From positions 1 to 26,609 of the forward strand of contig CALKUS010000119.1 of the NCBI GenBank assembly GCA_937996755.1: DNA of 26,609 nucleotides, read 5' to 3'. The notes beneath the pieces were generated by a model. That model had not been told where the DNA came from. It searched no databases and was given only the letters and a program-made list of their open reading frames with translations. The stretch's first letter is position 1. Every line of letters begins with the position of its first letter. Source of the stretch: an uncultured Pseudomonadota bacterium (GTDB lineage: Bacteria; Pseudomonadota; Gammaproteobacteria; Xanthomonadales; Ahniellaceae). A program made the translations under genes and the position numbers. Shown piece by piece: positions 13,116 to 21,230 of the stretch.

Positions 13116-15467
13116 TCAGCGCTTTTCGCGCTGCGCGTCGGCGAGGCGCCGGGCAGTCGCGTCGACGCGCTGCGCGTCGTGACCCACGAGCTTCGTGCGG
13201 GGCTGGTCCGGGACTTCGCGCGCGAACATCGCGGCGGCCTCGTCGACGCGCCCCTGCAATAACAGGCAATCCACGTTGAATGCCGCCGCGACGAGCAGCG
13301 AAGGGTGGCCCTCGACCATGCGCGCCGCGAGTGCGGCGCGCGAAGAGGCGAAATCGGCATCGGCGGTGCCGTATTGCCCGAGCGCGCACTCGCTGCGCGC
13401 GATCTGCAGCCGGTTCACGAGCACGGCCTGGTTGTTCGCGGGCAGGCGCAGGAGGCGCACGCGCAGCGCTTCGCGATAGATTGCCAGCGCCTCCTCCGCA
13501 CGCCCCATTTCGATGAGCGCGTCGCCCACGTTGTGCGCGGCGATCGCGCTCAGCAGCGCATCCGGGCCATACACGGAGCGGGCGACGACGAGCGCGCGCT
13601 GGAACTTGTCGAGCGCCTCTTCCTTGCGCCCGGCGCGGTTCGCGACGATGCCCTCGTAGCTGAGCAGGGCCGCGAACTCTGGCGAGCGCTCGCCGAAGCT
13701 CTCGCGCACGCGGTCGTGCTGCGCCGACAGGATCTGCGCGGCCTCCGCCTCGTGCTCGCCATGCAGCGAGAACCACACGATGCGCCGCTCCATCGAGAGC
13801 GCCTGCGGGCTCATCTCGCCGAAGCGGTCGCGCAGGATCGCGTACGCGCGCTGGACGTCGGCGCGCGCGGCGTCGTAGTCGTTGGCGTAGCCGCGGGTCG
13901 TCGCGCGGTCGTTCAGCAGCGTTGCGAACAGCGCCGAGTCCGCGACGGGCGTGCCCTCGAGCCGGGCGATCAGCGCCTCGCGCTGGTGTTGCGCCGACGC
14001 GGCGTCGCCGCGCTGCTCGGCGAGCAGGATGCGCACGGCGTCGAGGTCGGCGCGCTCCTGCTGCGTCGCCACGAGCGGGCGCAGCAATGCGTCCGCGCGC
14101 CCGAGCCGCGCGGCCGTTTCGTCCAGCCGGCGATCGGCGACCGCGATCCGCGCGAGCAGGATCTCCAGTCGCGCGCGCTCGTGCGGCAGCCGCGGTGCGC
14201 GCGCATCGAGCGCGGCGAGCGTGGATTCGAGCAGCGGCCTGGCCTTGTCGCCCTGGCCGAGGTCGAGGTACGCGTTGCCGAGCGTCTCCGCGGCGATCGC
14301 GCGTTGCTCGGGTTCGTCCTCGAGGCGCTGCACCGCTCGCTCCGCGCCCCGGTCGAGCACGGCTGCGGCCGCCGCCTGCTCCGGCGCTTCCTCGGCGGGC
14401 GAGCTGCCGCGGAACAGGCTGGTCAGCACTTCGCTCGCGACCTGCGCGCGTTGCGCCGATTCCTCGGCACGATCGCGCTGGGCGGTCACCTCCAGCGTGT
14501 AGTGGACGGCGAGCGAGCCGAGCGCCAGCAACGACGCACCCGCAACCACGATCGCCAGCGCGTGGCGCGCGAACAGGAATTCCAGCCGCGACGTCGCATC
14601 CCAGTTGCCGCCGAGCGCCGGCTCGTTGTCGAGCGCGCGCTGCAGGTCGATCTTCAGGTCGGCGGCCGACGGGTAACGCGCCTCCGGCTCGCGCGCGGTG
14701 GCGCGGCGCACGATCGCGCCGAGGTTGCGCTTCGCGAGGCGCGGCATGTCCGGCAGGCCGCGGTCGTCGCGCTCGGGATCCAGCAGCACTTCGAGCAGGC
14801 GCCCGAGCTGGTAGACGTCGGACGCCGTCGTGATCTCGCCGCCGGACAGTTGCTCGGGGCTCGCGAACTCCGGCGTGAACGCCGTCGTTCCGTCGTTGCG
14901 CCGCGGCTCGCGCAGCGCGAGCGAGATGCCGAAGTCGAGCAGGCGCGTGAAGCCGTCGTCGTCGACGAGGATGTTGGAGGGCTTGATGTCGCGGTGCACG
15001 AGCTGGCGTGCGTGCGCGTACTGCACGGAGTCGCACACTTCGCCGACCAGGCGGATGCGCGTGCGCCACGACGCGTTCTCGCGCCGGCACCACTCGTCGA
15101 CGCGCCGACCCTTCACGAGCTCCATCGCGAACCATGGTTCGCCGCCGGCGGTCTCGCCGCCGTCGAACAACCGCGCGATGCCGGGATGGCCGAGCTGCGC
15201 GAGGATCGCGCGCTCGCGCCGCAGGTGCTCGCGCAGGCGCGGATCGGGCTTCACCACTTTCAGCGCGACGCTCTGCGCGAACGCGCCGTCGCTGCGTTCC
15301 GCCCGGTACACGGTGCCCGAGCCGCCGCGGCCGATCGAGCGCTCGATGCGGTACGGGCCGATCGGGGTGCCGGCCGGCAGCGCCGGCCCCGCGTCGCTCT
15401 CGAGCAGGCTGGCGAACAGCGGACCGCTCAGTGCGCCGCCGGGGACGAGGAACGAGATGTCGCTCAC
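13116..15467 (-). CDS. Transmembrane Ser/Thr protein kinase with TPR-like C-terminus
   Basis: A 783-aa Hanks-type kinase. Residues ~38-285 are the catalytic domain: P-loop GRGGSG (46-51), Lys70 in VALKVVK, HRDIKPSN with Asp160, DFG (178-180), and FASPEQLSGG in the activation segment. A hydrophobic helix at ~302-324 crosses the membrane. The remainder, ~340-775, is a run of helical pairs of TPR type (for example NAYLDLGQGDKARPLLE, HNVGDALIEMGRAEEALAIYREAL) likely outside the cytoplasm as a sensor. GTG 15467 overlaps the sigma factor stop as GTGA, so the two are coupled. The family role is phosphorylation of the partner ECF sigma factor. It converges with the cyclase gene, leaving 3 bp between stops. 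Confidence 0.9.
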   Translation of the reverse strand: MSDISFLVPGGALSGPLFASLLESDAGPALPAGTPIGPYRIERSIGRGGSGTVYRAERSDGAFAQSVALKVVKPDPRLREHLRRERAILAQLGHPGIARLFDGGETAGGEPWFAMELVKGRRVDEWCRRENASWRTRIRLVGEVCDSVQYAHARQLVHRDIKPSNILVDDDGFTRLLDFGISLALREPRRNDGTTAFTPEFASPEQLSGGEITTASDVYQLGRLLEVLLDPERDDRGLPDMPRLAKRNLGAIVRRATAREPEARYPSAADLKIDLQRALDNEPALGGNWDATSRLEFLFARHALAIVVAGASLLALGSLAVHYTLEVTAQRDRAEESAQRAQVASEVLTSLFRGSSPAEEAPEQAAAAAVLDRGAERAVQRLEDEPEQRAIAAETLGNAYLDLGQGDKARPLLESTLAALDARAPRLPHERARLEILLARIAVADRRLDETAARLGRADALLRPLVATQQERADLDAVRILLAEQRGDAASAQHQREALIARLEGTPVADSALFATLLNDRATTRGYANDYDAARADVQRAYAILRDRFGEMSPQALSMERRIVWFSLHGEHEAEAAQILSAQHDRVRESFGERSPEFAALLSYEGIVANRAGRKEEALDKFQRALVVARSVYGPDALLSAIAAHNVGDALIEMGRAEEALAIYREALRVRLLRLPANNQAVLVNRLQIARSECALGQYGTADADFASSRAALAARMVEGHPSLLVAAAFNVDCLLLQGRVDEAAAMFAREVPDQPRTKLVGHDAQRVDATARRLADAQREKR

Positions 15468-16045
15468 GACTCTTCGTCTTCCTCTTCGTCGTCGCGCATG
15501 TGCTCCGCCAGCCACGCACGCGCCTCGTTCCACTCGCGCTGCACCGTGCGCAGGCCGATGCCGAGCGCCTGCGCGGTTTCGTCTTCCGAAAGGCCGCCGA
15601 AGAAGCGGCAGTCGACGACGCGCGCCTTGCGCTCGTCGATGCGCGCGAGGTCGGCGAGCGCGTCATCCAGCGCCACGAACTGCCGCGCCTGCACGAGCTC
15701 GGCGCGCAGCCGGTCGGGGTCCACGTCCTCGACGCGCTCGAAGCGCTTGCGGTCGCGCAGGCGCACGCGCGCGTAGTCGACGACGATCTGGCGCATGACG
15801 CGCGACGCGAGATTGAGGAAGTGGGCGCGCGTCTCGACGTGCTGCGCCGAGGGCGATACGAGGCGCAGGTAGCTCTCGTTGACGAGCGCCGTCGTGTCGA
15901 GCGTCGCTATCCAGCGATTGCCGGAAAGATGCCGGCGGGCGAGTCGCCGCAGGTCGCCGTGGATGAGCGCGACCAGGCGCGATTGCGCCCCCTCGTCGCC
16001 GGCGCGGTAGCGCGCCAGCATGTCGGTGAACTCGCCACCCTGCAT
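15464..16045 (-). CDS. ECF sigma factor, ECF43-like (kinase-associated)
   Basis: A 193-aa sigma-70 factor of the ECF class without an anti-sigma gene beside it. Region 2 covers ~5-85 (MLARYRAGDEGAQSRLVALIHG, TLDTTALVNESYLRLV, HFLNLASRVMRQIVVDYAR) and region 4 ~120-180 (ALADLARIDERKARVVDCRFFGGLSEDETAQALGI split into recognisable sigma-4 helices). The usual acidic DAED in region 2.2 is replaced by DTTA, with Thr51 and Thr52, as in kinase-controlled ECF factors. ATG 16045 has GGAG upstream and starts the family-like segment; an earlier in-frame ATG at 16120 adds 25 unconserved residues. In Xanthomonas a similar pair (EcfK-PknS) controls type VI secretion, but the targets here are unknown. Confidence 0.85.
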   Translation of the reverse strand: MQGGEFTDMLARYRAGDEGAQSRLVALIHGDLRRLARRHLSGNRWIATLDTTALVNESYLRLVSPSAQHVETRAHFLNLASRVMRQIVVDYARVRLRDRKRFERVEDVDPDRLRAELVQARQFVALDDALADLARIDERKARVVDCRFFGGLSEDETAQALGIGLRTVQREWNEARAWLAEHMRDDEEEDEES

Positions 16046-16140
16046 CGCAGCGCACTCCGGAACGAGCCGGAGTATCCCACCAGCGGGGCGCGCTGCGACA
16101 AGGGTGCGACACTCGCCCACGCGGGCGTGCCGCGATCGGA

Positions 16141-16545
16141 TCAGTCGGCCATGGCCGGCTCGCCGGCGGCCACCAGGCGCGGACGCTGCGCGTAGAGCGT
16201 GCCGAACACCGGCTGGCGCGTCGCGCCGGGCGACGTGTCGCGCGGCGTGCCTTCGCCACCCTGCCCGTCACGCATCTGCGCGAGATCGGACTGCAGCGCG
16301 CGCTCGAGCGTCGCGACCTGGGTGGCGTAGGTCAGCAGCCGACGGCCGGCCGTGGTCGGTTCGAGCCGGGCACCGCCGCGCAGGAACAGCTGGGTTCCCA
16401 GGGTGCGCTCCAGCGCGCGGACGCGCTTGCTGATCGCCGAATGCGTGAGGTGCAACTTCTCGGCCGCTGCCGCGATGCTGCCGAGCTCGGCGGCGGCGAG
16501 GAAGGCGAGGAGGTACGGGGGAACCAGGTGGCGCGAAGGACGCAT
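16141..16545 (-). CDS. Short LysR-type protein with DNA-binding domain only
   Basis: A 134-aa protein. Residues ~8-70 are a LysR winged helix-turn-helix: LLAFLAAAELGSIAAAAEKLHLTHSAISKRVRALE in sense, then LGTQLFLRGGARLEPTTAGRRLL, followed by the linker helix (ATQVATLERALQSDLAQ). A full LysR regulator has ~300 aa; the inducer-binding domain is missing, and the last ~45 residues are low-complexity with no resemblance to it. No remnant of that domain is found downstream before the sigma factor gene. It lies 173 bp after the beta-lactamase-family gene in the same direction. It may be a stable truncated regulator or a decaying one. Confidence 0.75.
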   Translation of the reverse strand: MRPSRHLVPPYLLAFLAAAELGSIAAAAEKLHLTHSAISKRVRALERTLGTQLFLRGGARLEPTTAGRRLLTYATQVATLERALQSDLAQMRDGQGGEGTPRDTSPGATRQPVFGTLYAQRPRLVAAGEPAMAD

Positions 16546-16718
16546 GAGTGGAAATTCCGTCTGGAGTGGGGTGGATGTGACATTCCGATACGACCGAGGG
16601 CGGAAAAAACCGCCAACCACCTTGACGGAAAGGCGCAGGAACCGGCCCGGATTCCCGGAAATGCGAACTGGTTCACACTTTGGCGGGGGTGGGCGGGCGA
16701 ATTGCCCGGCCGGCCGGG

Positions 16719-17756
16719 TCACTCCACGCCGTAACGTCGGGCGATGGCGAGCGCCGTCTGGCGCGGCTCGGGGTCGTCGCGGTTGCTGAGCAGCACCACG
16801 GTGAAGCGCTGCTTCGGCCAGCGGACGATCACGTTGCGGAAACCCACGCTCTCGCCGGAATGCCACAGCGTGTCGCCGGTGATGCGCCAGCCGAAGCCGT
16901 AGCGCACGTCCGGATCGTCGCTCGCAGTGCCCGGCGCGAACGCGAGCGCGCGCGACGCGTCGGAGAGCAGGCGGTCGTCGTACAGCGCCGCGTCCCACTT
17001 CGCGAGGTCCGCGATCGACGAGTAGATGCCGCCGTCGCCGAGCACCGCGCTCGTCGTGCTCTGGTCGGTGCGCAGCCACGCGCCGTCGACGAACGAATGG
17101 CCGTACGCACGGTTCGGTACCGCTGCGCCACCGTCCTCGCGCGCCAGCGTGTTCGCCATGCCGAGCGGCTGGAAGATGCGCGATTGGAGGAACTGCGCGA
17201 AGCGCATGCCCGACGCGCGCTCGACCACGAGCGCGAGCAACGCATAGCCGCTGTTGCTGTAGCTCCACTTCGTGCCCGGCGCGAAGACGAGCCGACGCTG
17301 GCGCTCGAGCAGCGCGAGCACGTCGGCATCGACCACCTGGCTCGTGTCGGCCGGGTCCATCACCTCTTCGTAGTCGACGAGGCCGGAGGTATGCACAAGC
17401 AGGTGGCGCAGCGTGATCGCGTCCGTTTCGGGCGGCAGCGTGGGCAACCACTTGCGCACCGGATCGTCGATCGCGAGCTTGCCGTCTTCGGCGAGCAGCA
17501 GGATGGACGCCGCCGTGAACTGCTTCGTGACGGAAGCGAGCCGGAAGTTCGTCTTCGCGGTGACGGGCTCGCGCGTTTCGAGGTTCGCCTGGCCGTAGCC
17601 GCGCTCGACGAGCGCCTTGCCATCGCGCAGCACGAGCAGGGCCGCGCCGGGCACGGGGCCGTCGTAGCGCTGCATGAGGCTGTCGATCTCGCGGTTCACC
17701 GGTGGCGTGGCGCAGCTCGAAAGGATGAGGAGCGAGGCGAAGGCGAGCAGGCGCAT
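16719..17756 (-). CDS. Beta-lactamase-family serine hydrolase, lipoprotein
   Basis: A 345-aa serine hydrolase of the class C beta-lactamase / DD-peptidase superfamily. The N-terminus is a lipoprotein signal (MRLLAFASLLILSSC, lipid-modified Cys15), so it is membrane-anchored on the periplasmic side. Catalytic motifs are complete: SVTK (Ser75, Lys78), YSN (Tyr166-Asn168) and HSG (299-301) as the third box. These proteins include D-aminopeptidases, DD-carboxypeptidases and esterases, so true beta-lactamase activity cannot be assumed. AGGAGG 8 nt upstream supports ATG 17756. It follows the fusion gene by 16 bp, suggesting that both act on related peptides. Confidence 0.9.
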   Translation of the reverse strand: MRLLAFASLLILSSCATPPVNREIDSLMQRYDGPVPGAALLVLRDGKALVERGYGQANLETREPVTAKTNFRLASVTKQFTAASILLLAEDGKLAIDDPVRKWLPTLPPETDAITLRHLLVHTSGLVDYEEVMDPADTSQVVDADVLALLERQRRLVFAPGTKWSYSNSGYALLALVVERASGMRFAQFLQSRIFQPLGMANTLAREDGGAAVPNRAYGHSFVDGAWLRTDQSTTSAVLGDGGIYSSIADLAKWDAALYDDRLLSDASRALAFAPGTASDDPDVRYGFGWRITGDTLWHSGESVGFRNVIVRWPKQRFTVVLLSNRDDPEPRQTALAIARRYGVE

Positions 17757-17764
17757 CGCGACGT

Positions 17765-17770
17765 CCTCCT
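17765..17770 (-). promoter_or_regulatory. Strong ribosome-binding site of the lipoprotein hydrolase gene
   Basis: AGGAGG on the minus strand lies 8 nt before ATG 17756, in the 16-bp gap after the fusion gene. It shows independent, probably efficient initiation of the last enzyme of this block. Confidence 0.7.
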
Positions 17771-17772
17771 GA

Positions 17773-19923
17773 TCAGCGGATCGGAACGTCGAAGTAGGTG
17801 TCGGGCGACGGCTCGGGCTTCAGCGTGTAGTGCCACCACTCCATCGGGTAGTTCGCGTAGCCCTCGCGCTGCATCGCGGCGACCAGGCGTTCGCGGTTTC
17901 GTCCTTGCTCCCGCGTCACCGCTGCGGATGCCGTGTTCGCCTTCGCGTCGAACAGGTCGAACGGCGTGCCCATGTCGAGCGGCTCGCAACGCCCCTTCGC
18001 ACACTTCACGAGCGTGAGGTCGACCGTGGCGCCGCGGCTGTGGCCCGACGAGCTCGCGATGTAGTCGGGCACGAGCAACGACTTGTCGAGCGCCGGGTAG
18101 AACTCGGCTTTCGTGCGCGTGTCGTCCGGGTCTTTCGCCCAGCGCAGGAAGTGGCGCACGGCACGCGTGGGTCGATAGCAATCGAAGACGCGCAGGCCGT
18201 AGCCCGATCTCCGCAGGCGCTTCTCGACACGCGCCAGCGCAGCCGCGGCTGGCTGCAGCAACAGGCAGCGCGGCACGTCGTACCCGTCGACGCGCGCACC
18301 GACGAAGTTGTGCGTCGTCGCATAGCGCAGGTCCAGCTCGATCGTGGGCGCGATCGCGCGCACGTCGACGAGGCCCGCCGCCTCCGGCGTCGCCGCGTCG
18401 GAGTCGCAACCGCGCACGCGCGCGAACGCGAGGTCCTCGTAGTCGGAGCTGAAGTCGCCCTCAGGATCGACCTTCGACAGCGCGAGCTTTCCGGGCGACG
18501 GGTCCATCCACGCTTCGAGGTCGACGGCTTCGTCGTCCCAGTCGACGAGGTAGCGTTCGCCGACGCGCATCACGCGGCCGGCGAGGCGTGGCGAGCGCCG
18601 CACGGCGAAGCGCACGTCGCCGCCGTTCGCGCACAAGGTCGCATCGCCCAGCAACGGATCCTCGTAGAGGCCGAGCGCGTCCCGCAGTTCGGCCGGTGTC
18701 GCGGCAACACGACTCGAGGTGTCGGGCAGCCGGCTCGCCACCGGCGGCGCAGGTTCCGCTGCGATGCGTCCGTCCCAGTACGCGACATCGCGCTCGTCGG
18801 ACGGCTTCGTCCAGTGCTTCGTCATGAGCTCGGTGAGCACCACGCGCGCAGTGCCCGCATCGCCGTTCATGAGCACCACGAAGCCCGCATTCTCCTTCGG
18901 CAGCATCACCGTGAGCGAGTACATGCCGGACAAAGTGCCTGTGTGCGACACGTGCAGCTGCCCGTCGACGTCCGCCAGGCGCCAGCCGAATCCGTATGCG
19001 CGGAAATTCGTGGCGTCCCACGCGCGGTTGCGCGCGGACACCGGCATCACGATCTGCGGCTTCCACGCTTCCGCGCGCTGCGCGTCGGAAAGCCAGCCCG
19101 GTTGCGGCGCGAGCCACGCCTGCACCCAGCGCAGCATGTCGTCCAGGCTGCAGCGGATGCCGCCGGCAGGGTCCATCGTGGTGCGTGGCACGTGCACATC
19201 GTCGCGATGCCACGCGACCGGCTTGTCGTCGACGAGTCGATGCGGTTGCGCGAGGTCGCCACCGACGCCGGCGACGTCCCATGCGCCGACGCGGCAGCGC
19301 TCGAGCCCGAGGGGCACGAACACCTCGCGCGCGATCACCTGCTCGTACGGCGCGCCCGCGACGGCAGCGGCCACCTCGCCCGCGAGGATGTACATCGAGT
19401 TGTCGTAGTCGTAGCGCGCGCGAAAGCTCGACACGGGCACCAGGTGGCGCAGGCCCGCGATCACGTCGGCGCGCGTGTATTCGTTCGGCTCCGGCCACAG
19501 CAGCAGGTCGCCCGCACCTTCGCGCAGGCCCGAGTCGTGGATCAGCAGGTCGCGCACGCGGAACTCGCGCGTCACCCACTCGTCGTGCATCCGGAAATCC
19601 GGCAGCCATTTCACGACCGGGTCGTCCCAGCCCAGCTTGCCGGCGTCGACCAGCCGGCCGAGCGTCGCGGCCGTCATCGCCTTCGAGTTCGACGCGATCT
19701 TGAACAGCGACTTCCGCGTGACCGGCCTGCCCTCGCCCGCGACGAGCTCGCCCTTCGTGCGCGTCCACGCGACCTTGCCGTCCTCGACCACGCCCGCCGC
19801 GATGCCCGGCAGGTGGTAGCGAACGAACGCATCGTCGATCGCGCGGTCCAGCGACGCGTGATCGCGCGCGGCCGCCGCCCCCGCGGCGAGCGCGAGCACG
19901 GTGGCCGCGAGCATTCGGATCAC
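17773..19923 (-). CDS. Exported fusion: beta-lactamase-family hydrolase + VanX-type D-Ala-D-Ala dipeptidase
   Basis: A 716-aa two-enzyme protein. Residues 1-19 are a signal peptide. Residues ~25-370 are a serine beta-lactamase/DD-peptidase-family domain with SNSK (Ser78, Lys81), YDN (173-175) and a HTG third box (HTGTLSGMYSL). A ~100-residue linker domain of DUF3471 type follows. Residues ~530-716 are a peptidase M15D (VanX/DdpX) domain: DCYRPTRAV with the conserved Arg, zinc ligands His628 and Asp635 in SGHSRGATVDLTL, catalytic Glu695 and zinc ligand His698 in MEWWHYTL. The H-x6-D spacing and the D-to-E distance (60) fit VanX. GTG 19923 overlaps the lysA stop as GTGA. Likely periplasmic processing of D-Ala-D-Ala-containing peptides. 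Confidence 0.88.
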   Translation of the reverse strand: MIRMLAATVLALAAGAAAARDHASLDRAIDDAFVRYHLPGIAAGVVEDGKVAWTRTKGELVAGEGRPVTRKSLFKIASNSKAMTAATLGRLVDAGKLGWDDPVVKWLPDFRMHDEWVTREFRVRDLLIHDSGLREGAGDLLLWPEPNEYTRADVIAGLRHLVPVSSFRARYDYDNSMYILAGEVAAAVAGAPYEQVIAREVFVPLGLERCRVGAWDVAGVGGDLAQPHRLVDDKPVAWHRDDVHVPRTTMDPAGGIRCSLDDMLRWVQAWLAPQPGWLSDAQRAEAWKPQIVMPVSARNRAWDATNFRAYGFGWRLADVDGQLHVSHTGTLSGMYSLTVMLPKENAGFVVLMNGDAGTARVVLTELMTKHWTKPSDERDVAYWDGRIAAEPAPPVASRLPDTSSRVAATPAELRDALGLYEDPLLGDATLCANGGDVRFAVRRSPRLAGRVMRVGERYLVDWDDEAVDLEAWMDPSPGKLALSKVDPEGDFSSDYEDLAFARVRGCDSDAATPEAAGLVDVRAIAPTIELDLRYATTHNFVGARVDGYDVPRCLLLQPAAAALARVEKRLRRSGYGLRVFDCYRPTRAVRHFLRWAKDPDDTRTKAEFYPALDKSLLVPDYIASSSGHSRGATVDLTLVKCAKGRCEPLDMGTPFDLFDAKANTASAAVTREQGRNRERLVAAMQREGYANYPMEWWHYTLKPEPSPDTYFDVPIR

Positions 19924-21230
19924 GGCGTTTCCCAGGCTGGCGTCGCGGGCTCGGTCGCGAGCAGTTGCGCGAGCGATTGCCGCGGGCGCGCGATCGACCA
20001 GCGACCGCCGTCGAGCATCACCTCGGCGAGCAGCGGCCGCGAGTTGTACGTCGATGCCATCGCTGCACCATACGCGCCCGCGGTCGCGATCACCACGAGG
20101 TCGCCGGCTTCGCACGCCGGCAGTGCGCGCTCCGTGGCGAACGTGTCGCCAGTCTCGCAGACGGGGCCCACCACGTCGTAGCGCAGCGTCGGCCGCAACC
20201 CGATGTGCAACGGCACGATGTCGTGCCAGGCACCGTACATCGCAGGACGCTGCAGGTCGTTCATCGCGGCGTCGAGCACGAGGAAGCGCCGCGTGGCGCC
20301 GCGCTTCACGCGCAGCACGCGCGCGACCAGCACGCCGGCCTCGGCCACGAGCCAGCGGCCCGGCTCGAGCACGACGTGGCCGGCGAAACCGTCCAGCCCT
20401 TCGCGCAACGCGTGCGCGTAATCGGTGACGTCGACCGGTCGCTCTTCGGGCCGGTACGCGACGCCCAGGCCGCCGCCGACATCGATCGTCTCGATCGCAT
20501 GGCCCGCGGCCGTGAGCTCGCGTGCGAGCGACGCGAGCCGGCCGAGCATCAGCCGGAACGGCCCGAGCTCGGTGATCTGCGAGCCGATGTGCGCGTGCAG
20601 GCCATTGAGCCGCACGTGCGTCAGGGCATCGGCTTCCGCGAACCAGTCGCGCGCCTCGTCGACCGGCACGCCGAATTTGTTCTCGGCGCGGCCGGTGGAG
20701 ATCTTCGCGTGCGTGTGCGCGTCCACGTCCGGGTTCACGCGCACGGCCGCCTGCACGCCCACGCCGAGCCGGCGCGCGATGCGGTCGATCGCGATCAGCT
20801 CCTCGTGCGACTCGACGTTGAATTTCCAGATACCCAGCCCGATCGCGTACTCGATTTCCGAATCGCTCTTGCCGACGCCCGAGTACACGATGCGCGTGGG
20901 CGGGATGCCGGCGCGGATGCAGCGCGCGAGCTCGCCGGCCGAAACGATGTCGGCGCCGAGCCCGGCTTCCGCCATCGTGCGCAGCACGGCGAGGCTCGGG
21001 TTCGCCTTTACCGCGTAGCAGACGACGGCGTCGAGGCCATCGAGCGCGCCGAGCAACCCGGCGATCTTCCGCCGGATCGAGCCCGCGGAGTACGCATAGA
21101 ACGGTGTTCCGACGCGTTCGGCGAGCGCGGCGACGTCGACGCCGTCGATCCGCGCGTACGGGCTGCCACCCTCGTCGTTGGCCGGCGGCAGCCTGTTCGC
21201 GACCGCCGGCCTTCCTGGCGTGCCGGTCAT
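19920..21230 (-). CDS. lysA: LysA: diaminopimelate decarboxylase
   Basis: This PLP enzyme decarboxylates meso-diaminopimelate to L-lysine in the cytoplasm. The 436-aa protein has the alanine-racemase-like barrel with PLP Lys75 in CYAVKANPSL, HAHIGSQI (214-219), the VGGGLG phosphate loop (251-256), EPGRWLVAEAG (289-299) and the C-terminal domain with VGPVCETGD, whose Cys358 reaches the partner active site, and ATAGAYGAAMASTYN. ATG 21230 overlaps the receptor stop (TGATG) and its stop overlaps the fusion gene as GTGA. It is thus tied to an uptake receptor and peptidoglycan-peptide hydrolases, which suggests use of scavenged meso-DAP as well as biosynthesis. Confidence 0.93.
   Translation of the reverse strand: MTGTPGRPAVANRLPPANDEGGSPYARIDGVDVAALAERVGTPFYAYSAGSIRRKIAGLLGALDGLDAVVCYAVKANPSLAVLRTMAEAGLGADIVSAGELARCIRAGIPPTRIVYSGVGKSDSEIEYAIGLGIWKFNVESHEELIAIDRIARRLGVGVQAAVRVNPDVDAHTHAKISTGRAENKFGVPVDEARDWFAEADALTHVRLNGLHAHIGSQITELGPFRLMLGRLASLARELTAAGHAIETIDVGGGLGVAYRPEERPVDVTDYAHALREGLDGFAGHVVLEPGRWLVAEAGVLVARVLRVKRGATRRFLVLDAAMNDLQRPAMYGAWHDIVPLHIGLRPTLRYDVVGPVCETGDTFATERALPACEAGDLVVIATAGAYGAAMASTYNSRPLLAEVMLDGGRWSIARPRQSLAQLLATEPATPAWETP

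Noticed and set aside
13305..15776. An 823-codon plus-strand open frame antisense to the kinase gene
   Set aside because: The opposite strand has intact kinase motifs and TPR-like repeats. This frame is a compositional shadow.
16600..16625. GGCGG-TTTTTT-CCGCC upstream of the short LysR gene as a terminator
   Set aside because: The T-run sits in the loop, not after the stem, and the stem is only 5 bp.
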